DNA from: JANRIC01 sp033765345
GTDB lineage: Bacteria > Bacteroidota > Bacteroidia > Cytophagales > Microscillaceae
Length of the DNA stretch: 64,000 nt
NCBI GenBank assembly: GCA_033765345.1
Contig: JANRIC010000159.1
Span: forward strand, 51,773-115,772
Reading direction: 5' to 3'
The position numbers and the translations under genes are program-made. The notes below the pieces were generated by a model. That model did not search any database. It was not told the origin of the DNA and saw only the letters and a program-made list of their open reading frames with translations. Below, piece after piece: positions 42,728 through 52,648 of this stretch; position 1 is the first letter of the stretch; each line of letters opens with the position of its first letter.

Positions 42728-43354
42728 TCATAAAAAATAAAACATAGCCACACTATGGATCGCAAGCCCCAAAGCAAAGCCCCCCATGACCTGCTCAGGA
42801 GTATGGGCATTAAGATAAAGTTGGGCACTCATCAAGATTCCACTTAATATCACACAAATAACAATGGGGTAGAGAAAACGCTCGTCTGAAAAACGATAAC
42901 CAAGACCCATTAAAAAACCTACCAGACCGCCAATACCCGTACTGTGTATGCTGATCTTCCAAGCCAGGCTTAGGGCTGTAAGCAAAGTCAAACACAAGGT
43001 AATAGCCCCAGCAAATACAAACAAAATCGGCAATCGGCTAAAGGCTTCACTGATTCCAAACATAACCGTGGTCATTATATAAAAAACACTGACTACCATC
43101 AAAGGCCAACGACGCTCCTCAGCCTCTGGATAATGCAAATTTTTGATGTTTCCGAATATATAAAGAAATATGATGCCTGTGGCAGGAGCCAGAAAAGTTA
43201 AAATGAAAATTACGGACAAAAGCAACCAACGGGCATCTTCCGGAATAGTCAGAATAGTAATTGGAGTGAGATACAATAAAATTATAAATGCCATTGTAGG
43301 CAGCAACAAAGGATGCAGCATGTATGAAATCAGCCGCGCAGCTTTTGTATACAA
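42728..43354 (-). CDS. PAP2-like membrane phosphatase
   Basis: 208 residues, at least five hydrophobic helices. Motif pieces: LAWKISIHSTGIGGLVGFLM and LNAHTPEQVMGGFALGLAIH, a K...H and H...V.GG arrangement as in PAP2 phosphatases. It may dephosphorylate lipid phosphates. It sits between the PKS pair and rpoN; a link to the PKS is not shown. Confidence 0.75.
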   Translation of the reverse strand: MYTKAARLISYMLHPLLLPTMAFIILLYLTPITILTIPEDARWLLLSVIFILTFLAPATGIIFLYIFGNIKNLHYPEAEERRWPLMVVSVFYIMTTVMFGISEAFSRLPILFVFAGAITLCLTLLTALSLAWKISIHSTGIGGLVGFLMGLGYRFSDERFLYPIVICVILSGILMSAQLYLNAHTPEQVMGGFALGLAIHSVAMFYFL

Positions 43355-43389
43355 TTTCTCGATATGATTTAAATAAGAATGAAGAATGT

Positions 43390-44835
43390 TTATAATTGCT
43401 TACGAAGTCTCGCAACCGGAATGCCCAATTGTTCGCGGTACTTGGCTACGGTTCTTCGGGCGATTCTATATCCTTTGGCTTTTAAAAGTTTTTCCAGTTT
43501 ATCGTCCGAAAGAGGTCGTCTTTTATCCTCATCATCTACCATCTTTTTGAGTACGTGTTTTACCTCGCGGCTACTGACATCCTCACCCGATTTGGTAGAA
43601 ATACCCTCAGAGAAGAAATATTTCAGAGGAAAAATACCAAAGTCCGTTTGAATGGATTTACTGTTTGCTACCCTTGAAATGGTAGATATATCCATACTAA
43701 TTTTATCGGCAATATCTTTGAGAATCATTGGGCGGAATTTGCTTTCATCCCCTTCTAAGAAAAACTCATATTGATATTCAATGATGGCATTCATAGTTTT
43801 GAGCAAAGTCTGTTGGCGTTGCTTAATGGCATCAATAAACCATTTAGCTGCATCCAGTTTTTGCTTCACAAAAGAAATGGTATCACGCGCTTGTTTATCC
43901 TTTTTATTGCTTTTACTGTATGCATCCAGCATATCGGCATACGTAGCGTTGATCCGAAGCTCCGGTGCATTGCGAGAGTTCAGGCTGAGTTCGAGTTTGT
44001 TATTCGTGTTTTTAAGGATAAAATCAGGAATGATATATTGCCCACGATCAAATTCTACGTTGGAGCCGCCTGGTTTGGGGTTCAATTTGGTAATGATACT
44101 GACAATTTCCTTGAGTTCGTCTTCACGAATATTGAGTTTTTTCTGGATTTTGTCATAATGTTTTTTGGTAAACTCATCAAAACAGCATTCCAGAAGCCTA
44201 ACGGCAATTTTGTTGTAGGGATTCTCCTCATCTCTGCGTATGAGTTGGACAATGAGGCACTCCTTGAGATTGCGGGTAGCAATTCCGGGAGGATCAAAAT
44301 ATTGTATTTTTTTAAGAATAGCCTCTACTTCTTTTTCATCGGTATCTACATTCTGAGAGAAGGCCAAATCATTGACGATGGCTTCTAAAGGGCGACGAAT
44401 GTAGCCGTCATTGTCAATACTACCGATCAACTGTACAGCGATGGCTTTCTCTTTGTCGGGTAAGCCCAAAAATCCAAGTTGAGTCAGCAGATTGTCGTTG
44501 AGGGTACTGGTCATTGGGAGGGGCATTTCACGCTCTTCTTCTTTGACATTGCCATCTCCATACATTTTATACCCATTAATTTCCTCTTCCTGGAGATAAT
44601 CATCGATGCTGAGATCATCCATATCATCATCTTTTTGATCATCGGCATCGTTGGCCTCTTCATCAAGGGTTTTTTCTTCTTTATCCCTTCCTTCTTCCAA
44701 AGCAGGATTTACTTCTAATTCTTCCTCAATTCGTGCACTTAGTTCAGCAGTCGGAATTTGCAGCAGCTTGATAAACTGAATTTGCTGAGGAGATAATTTT
44801 TGAGTTAGTGTCTGATTTAAACCAAGTTTTTGCAT
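43390..44835 (-). CDS. rpoN: RNA polymerase sigma-54 factor RpoN
   Basis: 481 residues. The N-terminal activator-interacting region is Gln/Leu-rich (LGLNQTLTQKLSPQQIQFIK), followed by an acidic linker. Core-binding parts follow, and the C-terminal RpoN box ARRTVAKYREQLGIP is complete. It directs transcription from -24/-12 promoters with AAA+ activators. A -24/-12-like site is seen upstream of dnaK. No activator gene is in the window. Confidence 0.97.
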   Translation of the reverse strand: MQKLGLNQTLTQKLSPQQIQFIKLLQIPTAELSARIEEELEVNPALEEGRDKEEKTLDEEANDADDQKDDDMDDLSIDDYLQEEEINGYKMYGDGNVKEEEREMPLPMTSTLNDNLLTQLGFLGLPDKEKAIAVQLIGSIDNDGYIRRPLEAIVNDLAFSQNVDTDEKEVEAILKKIQYFDPPGIATRNLKECLIVQLIRRDEENPYNKIAVRLLECCFDEFTKKHYDKIQKKLNIREDELKEIVSIITKLNPKPGGSNVEFDRGQYIIPDFILKNTNNKLELSLNSRNAPELRINATYADMLDAYSKSNKKDKQARDTISFVKQKLDAAKWFIDAIKQRQQTLLKTMNAIIEYQYEFFLEGDESKFRPMILKDIADKISMDISTISRVANSKSIQTDFGIFPLKYFFSEGISTKSGEDVSSREVKHVLKKMVDDEDKRRPLSDDKLEKLLKAKGYRIARRTVAKYREQLGIPVARLRKQL

Positions 44836-45240
44836 ACTGGACCTGGGTTTAGCAATTATATTTTTTCAAATTTAATAAGAATAACAATAAATTTCATAGA
44901 AATTTATGAAATGGTATAATTATTGAAATGCTGCTGGCTCGCTACACACACAGTACCTGAAAAATTAAAATTCATGAGCGAGTATTTTGAGAATGAGAAA
45001 AACTCTGAAAAAGTTTGTGTTGTGCTTTCTATACCTATTATTCTCTTTTTTCTGCAAAAAAGTTTTAATTATTTCAATTTTTTTTGAGAAAACCAGCGTT
45101 ATCTAAAAATTTGGCATAGGTATTTTCTTAAAATGTCATTGAAACAGCTTTGAATAAAAGGTAAACCAATGATTTTCAAAAGCTTAATTGGAAACATATA
45201 TATAATTAACCAATTTGCAGCTTTTTGTTCTAAAACCCAC
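44836..45240. other. Gene-free interval of about 400 bases
   Basis: Between rpoN and the molybdopterin oxidoreductase, both on the minus strand. AT-rich; no gene, repeat or clear terminator recognised. It should hold the rpoN promoter. Confidence 0.5.
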
Positions 45241-47451
45241 TCATTTTTTTATTTTCTCAATTCGAACCGGCACACCACTGAAAGCAGCATTCCCCGATAA
45301 AGGATCCAAAAATTGTTCGTCTGTCAAATCATTGATGCTGACCCCTGCAAATTGTCGGGCAATTTGCCACTGAATACCAGGTCTGTGATGCCCCCAACCG
45401 TGTGGAATACTCAGGACTCCAGGCATGATGTCTTCGGTAATCTCAACCTCAATCTCAATGAAACCTACCCTGGAACAGACCTTTACCATTTCACCCTGCG
45501 CTAAATTTTTTTCAGCGGCTTTCTCTGGATGGATCATCAGAGTACAGCGATTAGGCCCCTTGACTAGCCGCAGGCTATTGTGCATCCAGGAGTTATTGCT
45601 TCTCAGGTGTCTTCGCCCAATCAGAAGCAAATCGTAAGATGCATCTGTGGATAACACTTTTTCACCAAAAAAGTAATTTTGTACTCTTTCCAAATCCGGC
45701 AAAAATATTTCGGGAACTGCCTGAATTTTTTTCTTGGGCGTAAAAAGTCTCTGTGGCAAGCAGGGCTGCATCGGACCGAGGTCTATCCCGTGCGGTTGCT
45801 GCCTCAGGGTTTGTAGTTTGAGCCCTTGTTTGGTTTCGCCAAAAGGTAAAGTACCATAAAACTTACTCCCCTTGCTGCCATAAGGTCCGAAGCGAAGTGC
45901 CAAATCCAGTACTCCTTCTGGAGAAAGCCTTTGGGTAGGGTCTTTACTTTTGGACTTGTCTGTAGGCTGGTTTGCTTCCAGGGCATTCATTTTCTGCGCC
46001 AAAGCCCTGAATATTTGCCAATCTGCAAGCGTACCTTTTTCAGGCTCAAAAAGCCTGGGAGAATATTTGGCCGTATTACGCACAGCAAGATAATGAAAAA
46101 TGACATCATAATGATCATTCTCCAGCCCCGTGGTAGGAGGTAGAATTATATGTGCGTGGCGACTAGTCTCATTGATGTAAATATCAACAGATACCATAAA
46201 CTCCAGCCCTTCCAGTGCCTTTTCAAGCTGTGTGCCATTGGGGGTAGAAAGCACTGGGTTTCCGGCTACTGTCACCATCGCACGTATTTGCCCTTCACCA
46301 GGAGTAAGCATTTCTTCGGCCATCACAGAGCAGGGCAACTCTCCACCAAATTCGGGCAAAGCCCTTACCCTACTTGTCCAACGACCATGACTCCCCGCAG
46401 AGCCTCGCAACCCAGTGAGTCCGGGGACATCTACCGCTGGCAAGGGAAACATGACCCCACCGCGACGATCCAGGTTGCCAGTTAGGATATTGATCAATTG
46501 AATGAGCCATTGGCAAAGGCTGCCAAAAGCCTGTGTAGAGACACCCATCCTGCCATAACAAACTGCCGCAGAGGATTGTGCAAACTCAAGGGCGATCTCC
46601 CTGATTTTTTCGGCGGGGATTCCGGTCGGAGTACTGACCTTCTCAGGTGAATAAGGTCTTACCAAAGCTTCTATTCGATCCAAACCTTCGGTAAAATCAG
46701 CCAAACGCCCCAGATTGACAAGTTTTTCTTGGTATAAAGTATGAATCAATGCCAATAGAAATAATACATCCGAACCAGGACGAATGAACAGATGCTCGTC
46801 TGCCTTCCGTGCCGTTTCGGTGCGGCGGGGGTCAATCACAACGACTTTACCTCCTTTTTGCTGAATATTTTTGAGCCGCTCGGCTACGTTTGGGGCAGTC
46901 ATCAGGCTACCATTAGAGGCGAGTGGATTTGCACCGAGTATCAAAAAATAGTGTGTATGATCGATATCCGGCACAGGAATCAGTAGTTGATGACCATACA
47001 TATAAAAAGCCGCAAAATGATGCGGAAGTTGATCAACCGAAGTAGCCGAGAATCGATTTTTGGTTTTGAGGCTTCGAGTAAATTGCGGTCCCATAAGAAT
47101 AGACCCTGAATTATGCGCTGTGGGATTCCCCAAATAAATACCAACTACGTTTGGGTCATTATATTTTGCCTGAATGCTTTTGATATTTTTGACTACCTCC
47201 TCTAAAGCTTCTTCCCAGGAAATCCTCACCCAGCCCTGTTCGGTTTTTTTGATTGGGTGTTTGAGTCGATCTTTGTCTTCATAAATATCTTTCAGACCCA
47301 GGGCTTTGGGGCAGATATGCCCCCGGCTGAAAGGATCGTTTTGGTCACCTTTGATGGAGATGACTTCTTGCTCCCGATACTGAATCTCGAGTCCGCACAT
47401 GGCTTCACAGAGATTGCAGGTGCGGAAGTGGGTTTGCATAATAGGGGTCAT
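45241..47451 (-). CDS. Molybdopterin oxidoreductase with N-terminal 4Fe-4S cluster
   Basis: About 736 residues from MTPIMQTHFRTCNLCEAMCG (start 47451). The cluster ligands are CNLCEAMCGLE then HICPKALGL. Molybdopterin binding follows (FSATSVDQLPHHFAAF; GRMGVSTQAFGSL; IHPEKAAEKNLAQGEMVKV). This is the formate dehydrogenase/BisC family; no Tat signal is present, so it is cytoplasmic. No electron-transfer subunit adjoins. The substrate is unknown. Confidence 0.88.
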   Translation of the reverse strand: MTPIMQTHFRTCNLCEAMCGLEIQYREQEVISIKGDQNDPFSRGHICPKALGLKDIYEDKDRLKHPIKKTEQGWVRISWEEALEEVVKNIKSIQAKYNDPNVVGIYLGNPTAHNSGSILMGPQFTRSLKTKNRFSATSVDQLPHHFAAFYMYGHQLLIPVPDIDHTHYFLILGANPLASNGSLMTAPNVAERLKNIQQKGGKVVVIDPRRTETARKADEHLFIRPGSDVLFLLALIHTLYQEKLVNLGRLADFTEGLDRIEALVRPYSPEKVSTPTGIPAEKIREIALEFAQSSAAVCYGRMGVSTQAFGSLCQWLIQLINILTGNLDRRGGVMFPLPAVDVPGLTGLRGSAGSHGRWTSRVRALPEFGGELPCSVMAEEMLTPGEGQIRAMVTVAGNPVLSTPNGTQLEKALEGLEFMVSVDIYINETSRHAHIILPPTTGLENDHYDVIFHYLAVRNTAKYSPRLFEPEKGTLADWQIFRALAQKMNALEANQPTDKSKSKDPTQRLSPEGVLDLALRFGPYGSKGSKFYGTLPFGETKQGLKLQTLRQQPHGIDLGPMQPCLPQRLFTPKKKIQAVPEIFLPDLERVQNYFFGEKVLSTDASYDLLLIGRRHLRSNNSWMHNSLRLVKGPNRCTLMIHPEKAAEKNLAQGEMVKVCSRVGFIEIEVEITEDIMPGVLSIPHGWGHHRPGIQWQIARQFAGVSINDLTDEQFLDPLSGNAAFSGVPVRIEKIKK

Positions 47452-47535
47452 AGTTTTGGAATTAGGTTTGATCTGCAATATAAAAAAATAAAGATAAAAT
47501 AATATAATAGTCTGAAGAATGTTCAAACAGGATAT

Positions 47536-47632
47536 AAAAAACGCTGTCAGTGGCTCAAGCCCTGACAGTCGTTCCCCATCAGAATTTTAAAAAACGCTGT
47601 CAGTGGCTCAAGCCCTAACAGTCGTTCCCCAT
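47536..47632. repeat. Two tandem copies of a 44-bp hairpin element
   Basis: Unit begins AAAAAACGCTGTCAGTGGCT and ends GTTCCCCAT, at 47536-47579 and 47589-47632. Each forms CTGTCAG/CTGACAG (copy 2 has CTAACAG). It lies between the oxidoreductase and the SDR, on a stretch that ends at the SDR stop codon. Confidence 0.8.
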
Positions 47633-48465
47633 TACACAAAAAAGTCAGGCATCAGGTCTTCTTCTTTGGTACTGGGATCATAGAGATATTGGCTGAAATC
47701 ACTCAGCCCTTCACTGCGTAGGAGTTCTTCATCGACAAAGAAATTACCAGTGCATTCTTTTTTATCTTTGCTAAAAATAATCAAGGCACTATCTGCCAAA
47801 ATATCGGTATTGCGGGAGCGGCGCATCATTTCTTCGCCTCCGAGGGCATAGTTGACAGCCGCCGTGGCAATGGCGGTACGCGGCCAAAGAGCGTTAAAAG
47901 CAATTTTGTTTTTAAACTCGGCAGCCATGCCCAGTACACATAGCGACATACCGTATTTGGCCATCGTGTAAGCTACGTGTGGGGCAAACCATTTCGCCTG
48001 TGTGATTTCACGCAGGGGAGGTGCCATATTAAGTACGTGCCCAATATCAGACTTTAACAAATGCGGAATACAATATTTAGAAGTCACAAAAGTGCCCCGG
48101 GTATTAATTTGGTGCATGAGGTCGTAGCGTTTCATATCGGTCTGTAGCGTACCTGTGAGTTGTATGGCACTGGCATTATTGACCAAAATATCGATACCGC
48201 CGAAGGTCTCGATGGTTTTTTCTACGGCAGCTTGTACTTGATCTTCAAAGCGAATGTCTACAATGAGTGGCAAAGCTTTGCCTCCGGCTTCTTCCATTTC
48301 TTCTGCGGCCGTGAAGACCGTACCTGGCAGCTTGGGGTGAGGATCTGAGGTTTTGGCGGCAATGACGATGTTGGCACCTTCTTGTGCCAGGCGAAGTCCG
48401 ATGGCTTTACCAATGCCCCTGCTGGCTCCGGTGATAAATACGGTTTTTCCTTTAAAATCTCGCAT
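47632..48465 (-). CDS. HSDL2-like short-chain dehydrogenase
   Basis: 277 residues from MRDFKGKTVFITGASRGIGK at 48465; the longer frame adds ~87 residues that do not look like this family. Motifs: TGxxxGIG, NNAS (VNNASAIQLT), and YxxxK (YTMAKYGMS). The segments IAAKTSDPHPKLPGTVFTAA and FNALWPRTAIATAAVNY are typical of the hydroxysteroid dehydrogenase-like protein 2 subfamily. The C-terminal SCP2 domain of animal HSDL2 is absent. The substrate is unknown. Confidence 0.93.
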   Translation of the reverse strand: MRDFKGKTVFITGASRGIGKAIGLRLAQEGANIVIAAKTSDPHPKLPGTVFTAAEEMEEAGGKALPLIVDIRFEDQVQAAVEKTIETFGGIDILVNNASAIQLTGTLQTDMKRYDLMHQINTRGTFVTSKYCIPHLLKSDIGHVLNMAPPLREITQAKWFAPHVAYTMAKYGMSLCVLGMAAEFKNKIAFNALWPRTAIATAAVNYALGGEEMMRRSRNTDILADSALIIFSKDKKECTGNFFVDEELLRSEGLSDFSQYLYDPSTKEEDLMPDFFV

Positions 48466-48580
48466 GAATAATATTTTATTTGAATGAAATTTAATTTTTT
48501 GGGGAATATAGCCGTAATTTATATAAAATTTGTTTTTGGCTACGTTCCTATGTAAAAATTTTTCACCAAATTGTATCATT

Positions 48581-48976
48581 ATGAAAAAGATTCTCTGTAT
48601 CGTTTTTTTTGCTTTTTTTATGGTTGGAGTGGGAAGTAGCTTCGCCCAACAATCTATGTATGAAATCGATAAACTCAGGAAAAAAGAAGAAAAAAACCGT
48701 AAAAAAGTCAATCGTAAAAATGACAAAACCCGCAGCTCTCAAAATACCAGCCCTTCAGAGGAAATGCTTTTCCAGATGAATAAAAAACAGCAAAAGAACG
48801 CCCGCAGCAGCAAATACCGCAAGAAAAATATCCCCAAAGCTTCGAATCGCCTTTCTCAGGAAAACAAAAGAACTACAAGTACCCGTGCGCAGAGTCGCAA
48901 AGGCTCCGACGGACTCACCAAAGCCGCCAAAGGACAATTACGCACTGATAAGAGAAGAAAAAGAGCCCTTAAATAA
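48581..48976 (+). CDS. Small secreted, extremely basic protein
   Basis: 131 residues from MKKILCIVFFAFF at 48581; a signal peptide ends near FAQQSMYEI. The mature part is mostly Lys, Arg, Ser, Asn and Gln (KEEKNRKKVNRKNDKTRSSQ; KSSKYRKKN-like runs), unstructured. Bacteroidota export many such basic proteins of unknown function. A 41-bp tandem array follows its stop codon. Confidence 0.6.
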   Translation: MKKILCIVFFAFFMVGVGSSFAQQSMYEIDKLRKKEEKNRKKVNRKNDKTRSSQNTSPSEEMLFQMNKKQQKNARSSKYRKKNIPKASNRLSQENKRTTSTRAQSRKGSDGLTKAAKGQLRTDKRRKRALK

Positions 48977-48987
48977 GCATTCCCTTT

Positions 48988-49192
48988 CTCCAAAATTTTG
49001 GACAAGGAAATCAGGTATCGAGAAGCTTCTCCAAAATTTCGGACAAGGAAATCAGGCCTCGAGAAGCTTCTCCAAAATTTTGGATAAGGAAATCAGGTCT
49101 CGAGAAGCTTCTCCAAAATTTTGGACAAGGAAATCAGGCCTCGATAAGCTTCTCCAAAATTTTGGACAAGGAAATCAGGTATCGATATCTAC
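48988..49192 (+). repeat. 41-bp tandem repeat, 5 units
   Basis: Unit CTCCAAAATTTTGGACAAGG then AAATCAGGTATCGAGAAGCTT, with the palindrome CCAAAATTTTGG in each copy. The variable bases are limited to a few positions (TA/CC/TC before TCGAG; one T-to-C). The unit is not a multiple of three, so it is non-coding. It lies between a secreted protein and cinA. Confidence 0.9.
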
Positions 49193-49211
49193 ATTTCCTC
49201 CATTTTTATAA

Positions 49212-49219
49212 TAAATTTG
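49212..49219 (+). promoter_or_regulatory. Bacteroidota -7 element (TAAATTTG) of cinA
   Basis: TAAATTTG matches TAnnTTTG and lies 57 bases before the cinA ATG, at a usable distance. No convincing -33 motif. Confidence 0.45.
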
Positions 49220-49276
49220 TTTGTACATTTTCAGAAAAATGCTTTTTTGAAGCTTTTTAATTGATTTTCTCCCAAT

Positions 49277-50533
49277 ATGAAAAAAATATTCGCTGAAGTG
49301 CTGACCATCGGGGATGAGATTCTCTACGGACAGATTACAAACACCAATACACAGTTTATCAGTACCGAACTGGACAAAATCGGGATCAAAGTCATTCGTC
49401 ATACCTCGATTGGAGATGATGAAGCCGAAATCCTTGCCGCTCTTGCCGAAGCCGAAGCCCGGGCGGACGCAGTGCTGATGACTGGCGGCTTAGGCCCTAC
49501 CAAAGACGACATTACGAAAAAAACTTTGGCCAAATACTTCAATACACACCTGGAAATCGATGAAAAGGTATTGGAAATGGTCAAGGCACACTTTCAGCGA
49601 AGAGGACGAGAAATGGTAGAAAGTAATATCCAACAGGCAGCCATACCTGCCAATGCCCAGCCACTCTATAATCGCCTGGGAACTGCTCCGGGGATATGGT
49701 TTGAAACAAACGGGAAGGTCTTTGTGTCTATGCCCGGCGTGCCCTTTGAGATGCAGGGCTTGATGGAGGAACACGTCATTCCACGTCTAAGAAAGCATTT
49801 TCAAACACCAATTATTATGCATCGGATCATCAAAACTTACGGAGCAGGAGAATCCAAACTAGCCGAAATCATCAATGATTGGGAAGATAATCTGCCTGAA
49901 AACATCAAACTGGCATATCTACCTACTTATGGGGAAGTAAAATTGCGCCTCACAGGCTTTGGAGAAGACTCCAATATCCTCGCCGGACAAATCCAAGCAG
50001 AAATAGACAAAGTCGTTCCCATGATTGCCAAATATGTTTTTGGATATGATAAAGATGAACTTGAGCTGGTCGTAGGGAATCTCTTGGTGGAGCAAGGCAA
50101 AACCATTGCCACGGCCGAAAGCTGCACGGGCGGATTTCTAGCGCACCTTTTTACCAAAATCCCAGGAAGCTCTAGGTATTTTCAGGGAGGAATCGTGTCT
50201 TACAGCAATGATATTAAAATAAGTCAGCTGGGTGTCAAAGAAGAAACTCTGATCGCCCACGGTGCCGTCAGCGAAGCCACAGTCAGAGAAATGGCAGAAA
50301 ATGTACGCCTGAAATACAACACAAGTATCGGCCTAGCTACCAGTGGTGTGGCCGGCCCAGATGGAGGCAGCGAAGAAAAACCCGTGGGGACAGTATGGAT
50401 CGCATATAGCGATGCACACGAAACCTACGCCAAAAAGCTACAACTCACCACCGAAAGAATGCTGAACATTCGCCATGCCGCTACGATAGTGATGGATTTG
50501 CTAAGAAGGAAATTGCAGGGGTGGATGGATTAA
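49277..50533 (+). CDS. cinA: CinA (competence/damage-inducible protein; NMN amidohydrolase)
   Basis: 418 residues, the full two-domain form. The N-terminal molybdopterin-binding-like domain (EVLTIGDEILYGQITNTNTQ; MTGGLGPTKDD) precedes the C-terminal amidohydrolase domain (ATAESCTGGFLAHLFTKIPG; GVAGPDGGSEEKPVGTVWIA). It hydrolyses nicotinamide mononucleotide or ADP-ribose-related compounds. Single gene. Confidence 0.96.
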   Translation: MKKIFAEVLTIGDEILYGQITNTNTQFISTELDKIGIKVIRHTSIGDDEAEILAALAEAEARADAVLMTGGLGPTKDDITKKTLAKYFNTHLEIDEKVLEMVKAHFQRRGREMVESNIQQAAIPANAQPLYNRLGTAPGIWFETNGKVFVSMPGVPFEMQGLMEEHVIPRLRKHFQTPIIMHRIIKTYGAGESKLAEIINDWEDNLPENIKLAYLPTYGEVKLRLTGFGEDSNILAGQIQAEIDKVVPMIAKYVFGYDKDELELVVGNLLVEQGKTIATAESCTGGFLAHLFTKIPGSSRYFQGGIVSYSNDIKISQLGVKEETLIAHGAVSEATVREMAENVRLKYNTSIGLATSGVAGPDGGSEEKPVGTVWIAYSDAHETYAKKLQLTTERMLNIRHAATIVMDLLRRKLQGWMD

Positions 50534-50660
50534 GGAGGGGGGTGAGGGTTGGTCTTTGAGTGCATTGGGTGAAGATGCCAAATACCGTTATACCCAAATG
50601 AAAGAGACCGTCCTGATTTTAAGCAAATAAATCGTTCGTAATTAGTTTGATTTGGATATA

Positions 50661-50692
50661 AAAAATGCCGGATCATCATCATCCGGCATTTT
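50661..50692. terminator. Bidirectional terminator between cinA and gldM
   Basis: AAAATGCCGGAT and ATCCGGCATTTT are exact inverted repeats around a short loop (50661-50692). Confidence 0.8.
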
Positions 50693-50707
50693 ACAGGAAC
50701 AAAAAAC

Positions 50708-52327
50708 TCAGATAGATAAAAAGCCGATACTTGGGTTAAGCGGGCGTACATTTTCTCTCACTCCCTGTGAATTGATCCTTTCCATCAATTGTACTTCAAT
50801 CTGGAAGGCACTCCTTTTGGGGACTGGATTAAAAGAGCTCAGATCAATTTGATTACTATTGAAAACTTTGGTATCTCTGGCCGAACCGTCTCTAAAATGA
50901 ATTACTTTCACCTGTAAGACTTTATAGCGGGCTTCCTGGGGCAAAGTCTTTTCAAAAGTCTCGTCAGGTTTAGGATGCACATAGATATATTTGACATTGG
51001 GCACTCCTTTCCCGGTCTCAACAGGTGGCTTATTGGGATCAGCATTGCCTAGAAATACCGTAGGGCGAGGCACCGGATTGACCCTAAACTCCTGCGTGCC
51101 GACCACTCGGCCATTACTGCTGACGGTTAAAATACACGTACCCAACTGAGTTGGAACCAGCGTAACATCTCCCACCCTCGGCCCGCGCAGGGCTTTTCCG
51201 TTATTGACTTGAAATATCGGATCGTAGTTAGTGGCTAGTGCAGGCACGGCGGTCTCGAGTTCATTGGCACAGTTTTGATAAAGAGGAAATTTATTTCTGT
51301 TATTCACTAGCAGGACAGGCTGCACTACCTGAAATTTTTCTCTGAACCTGAACACCGTATCCCGCCCCTGTATTTTAAGACGGATTTCACCTGACCATTC
51401 ACGCTCACCTGACCCAGAGGTAGGGATTTTGACCAATCCCAGTCCATCTTTGACACGTACTTCCTGCCCATTGACATACATCCGAATATCTGATCGGGAA
51501 GTAGAAGCAGATAGGAACATACGAGCGGTATACTCCGAGCCCGAAGCTACTGTACGAGCGTCAGCAGAGGCCAAAGCTACGATAGAATCAAACTTGGGAA
51601 GCCAGGCAATGTCTTTGATGCCCATACGTTTCAGGATTTCCTGCTCGTAGCGCACGATTTCATTCTGTTTTTGGGTAAGTACAGCCAGGGCAGCCACTAC
51701 GGGCGTTTGGCCGAAATTAGCCGCTGCAAAATCTTTATTTTTTTGAATCAGATCGTGGGCGTAGATGTCCTTGTTCTGATTACCTACTGCCAGATAGGCA
51801 AAACTGCCGGAAGATTCCCTCTCTTGTTTGCTAAAACCTAAATCTCCGAAATTCTGATAGAGATAATCTACATAAGCATCCAGTTTGGTTTTGAGCTCAT
51901 AAGCTTTTCCATTTTTGCGATTATTGCCTCCAATCATATAGATTTCTACTTTGGTCTCCTCCTCGGGGTGGCGCACTGATCCGGTCTTGGGGTCTACTCC
52001 TCCACCAGCAACAGCGATGAGATTATTTTTTAATCTGTCAATGTATCCGATAATTCCGGCAGTTTCCTTTTTAAGGGCTTCGGCTTTACGAATGGTAGCC
52101 AGACCGTCGGGCGAACTACCTTCGTCTTCTATTTTCTTTTTAAGAGCCGCTAGGGCTTGCTCACTGGCATTGATAGAATTATCCAGGGAGTGTTCTAAGC
52201 TATCATTGAGAAAGATAAATTTATCCAACAAACTGGAGCTTACCTGTAGGGCAAGCATTGCGGTAAGTACCAGATACATCATATTGATCATTCTCTGGCG
52301 TGGACTGAGTTTTGAACCTGTTGCCAT
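50708..52327 (-). CDS. gldM: GldM/PorM-like protein, isolated from other gliding genes
   Basis: 539 residues. The N-terminal signature is clear: SPRQRMINMMYLVLTAMLAL, then QVSSSLLDKFIFLNDSLEHS, one membrane helix. The periplasmic part has GldM motifs: KTKLDAYVDYLYQNF-like helix, and C-terminal Ig-like domains (SNGRVVGTQEFRVNPVPRPT; LGNADPNKPPVETGKGVPNV). GldM spans the periplasm and works with GldL as the type IX secretion/gliding motor. Usually it lies in gldKLMN; here no K, L or N gene is adjacent. It may be an extra copy or one of a split locus. Confidence 0.85.
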   Translation of the reverse strand: MATGSKLSPRQRMINMMYLVLTAMLALQVSSSLLDKFIFLNDSLEHSLDNSINASEQALAALKKKIEDEGSSPDGLATIRKAEALKKETAGIIGYIDRLKNNLIAVAGGGVDPKTGSVRHPEEETKVEIYMIGGNNRKNGKAYELKTKLDAYVDYLYQNFGDLGFSKQERESSGSFAYLAVGNQNKDIYAHDLIQKNKDFAAANFGQTPVVAALAVLTQKQNEIVRYEQEILKRMGIKDIAWLPKFDSIVALASADARTVASGSEYTARMFLSASTSRSDIRMYVNGQEVRVKDGLGLVKIPTSGSGEREWSGEIRLKIQGRDTVFRFREKFQVVQPVLLVNNRNKFPLYQNCANELETAVPALATNYDPIFQVNNGKALRGPRVGDVTLVPTQLGTCILTVSSNGRVVGTQEFRVNPVPRPTVFLGNADPNKPPVETGKGVPNVKYIYVHPKPDETFEKTLPQEARYKVLQVKVIHFRDGSARDTKVFNSNQIDLSSFNPVPKRSAFQIEVQLMERINSQGVRENVRPLNPSIGFLSI

Positions 52328-52648
52328 TACAAAATTTTTTTTAATAATTTAAATTAAAATCAAACACAAAGCGACTCATGATCAGTATGTTATGCACACC
52401 CGTTTAACTAATTGTCATCAATACGCCTTGGGAATTATTCATTTTGCACGTGCAAAATTGTATACTCGATTTGTAGCCTAGAGTGGATTATTTGATCAGT
52501 CTAAGGGTGTTAAATACCTATATAACTTATTATAAACCAGGGTTTTATATCGCTTTAAAAAAAAGGCTGCGCAAATATCTTGAAATTTAATAAAAACATT
52601 TAAAAACTTTCAGCGTAATAAAATCGGAGCATTACAACCAAATCTATT
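52328..52648. other. Gene-free interval of about 320 bases upstream of gldM
   Basis: No reading frame, tRNA or repeat was found. It holds the divergent promoters for gldM and the small coiled-coil gene. Confidence 0.5.
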
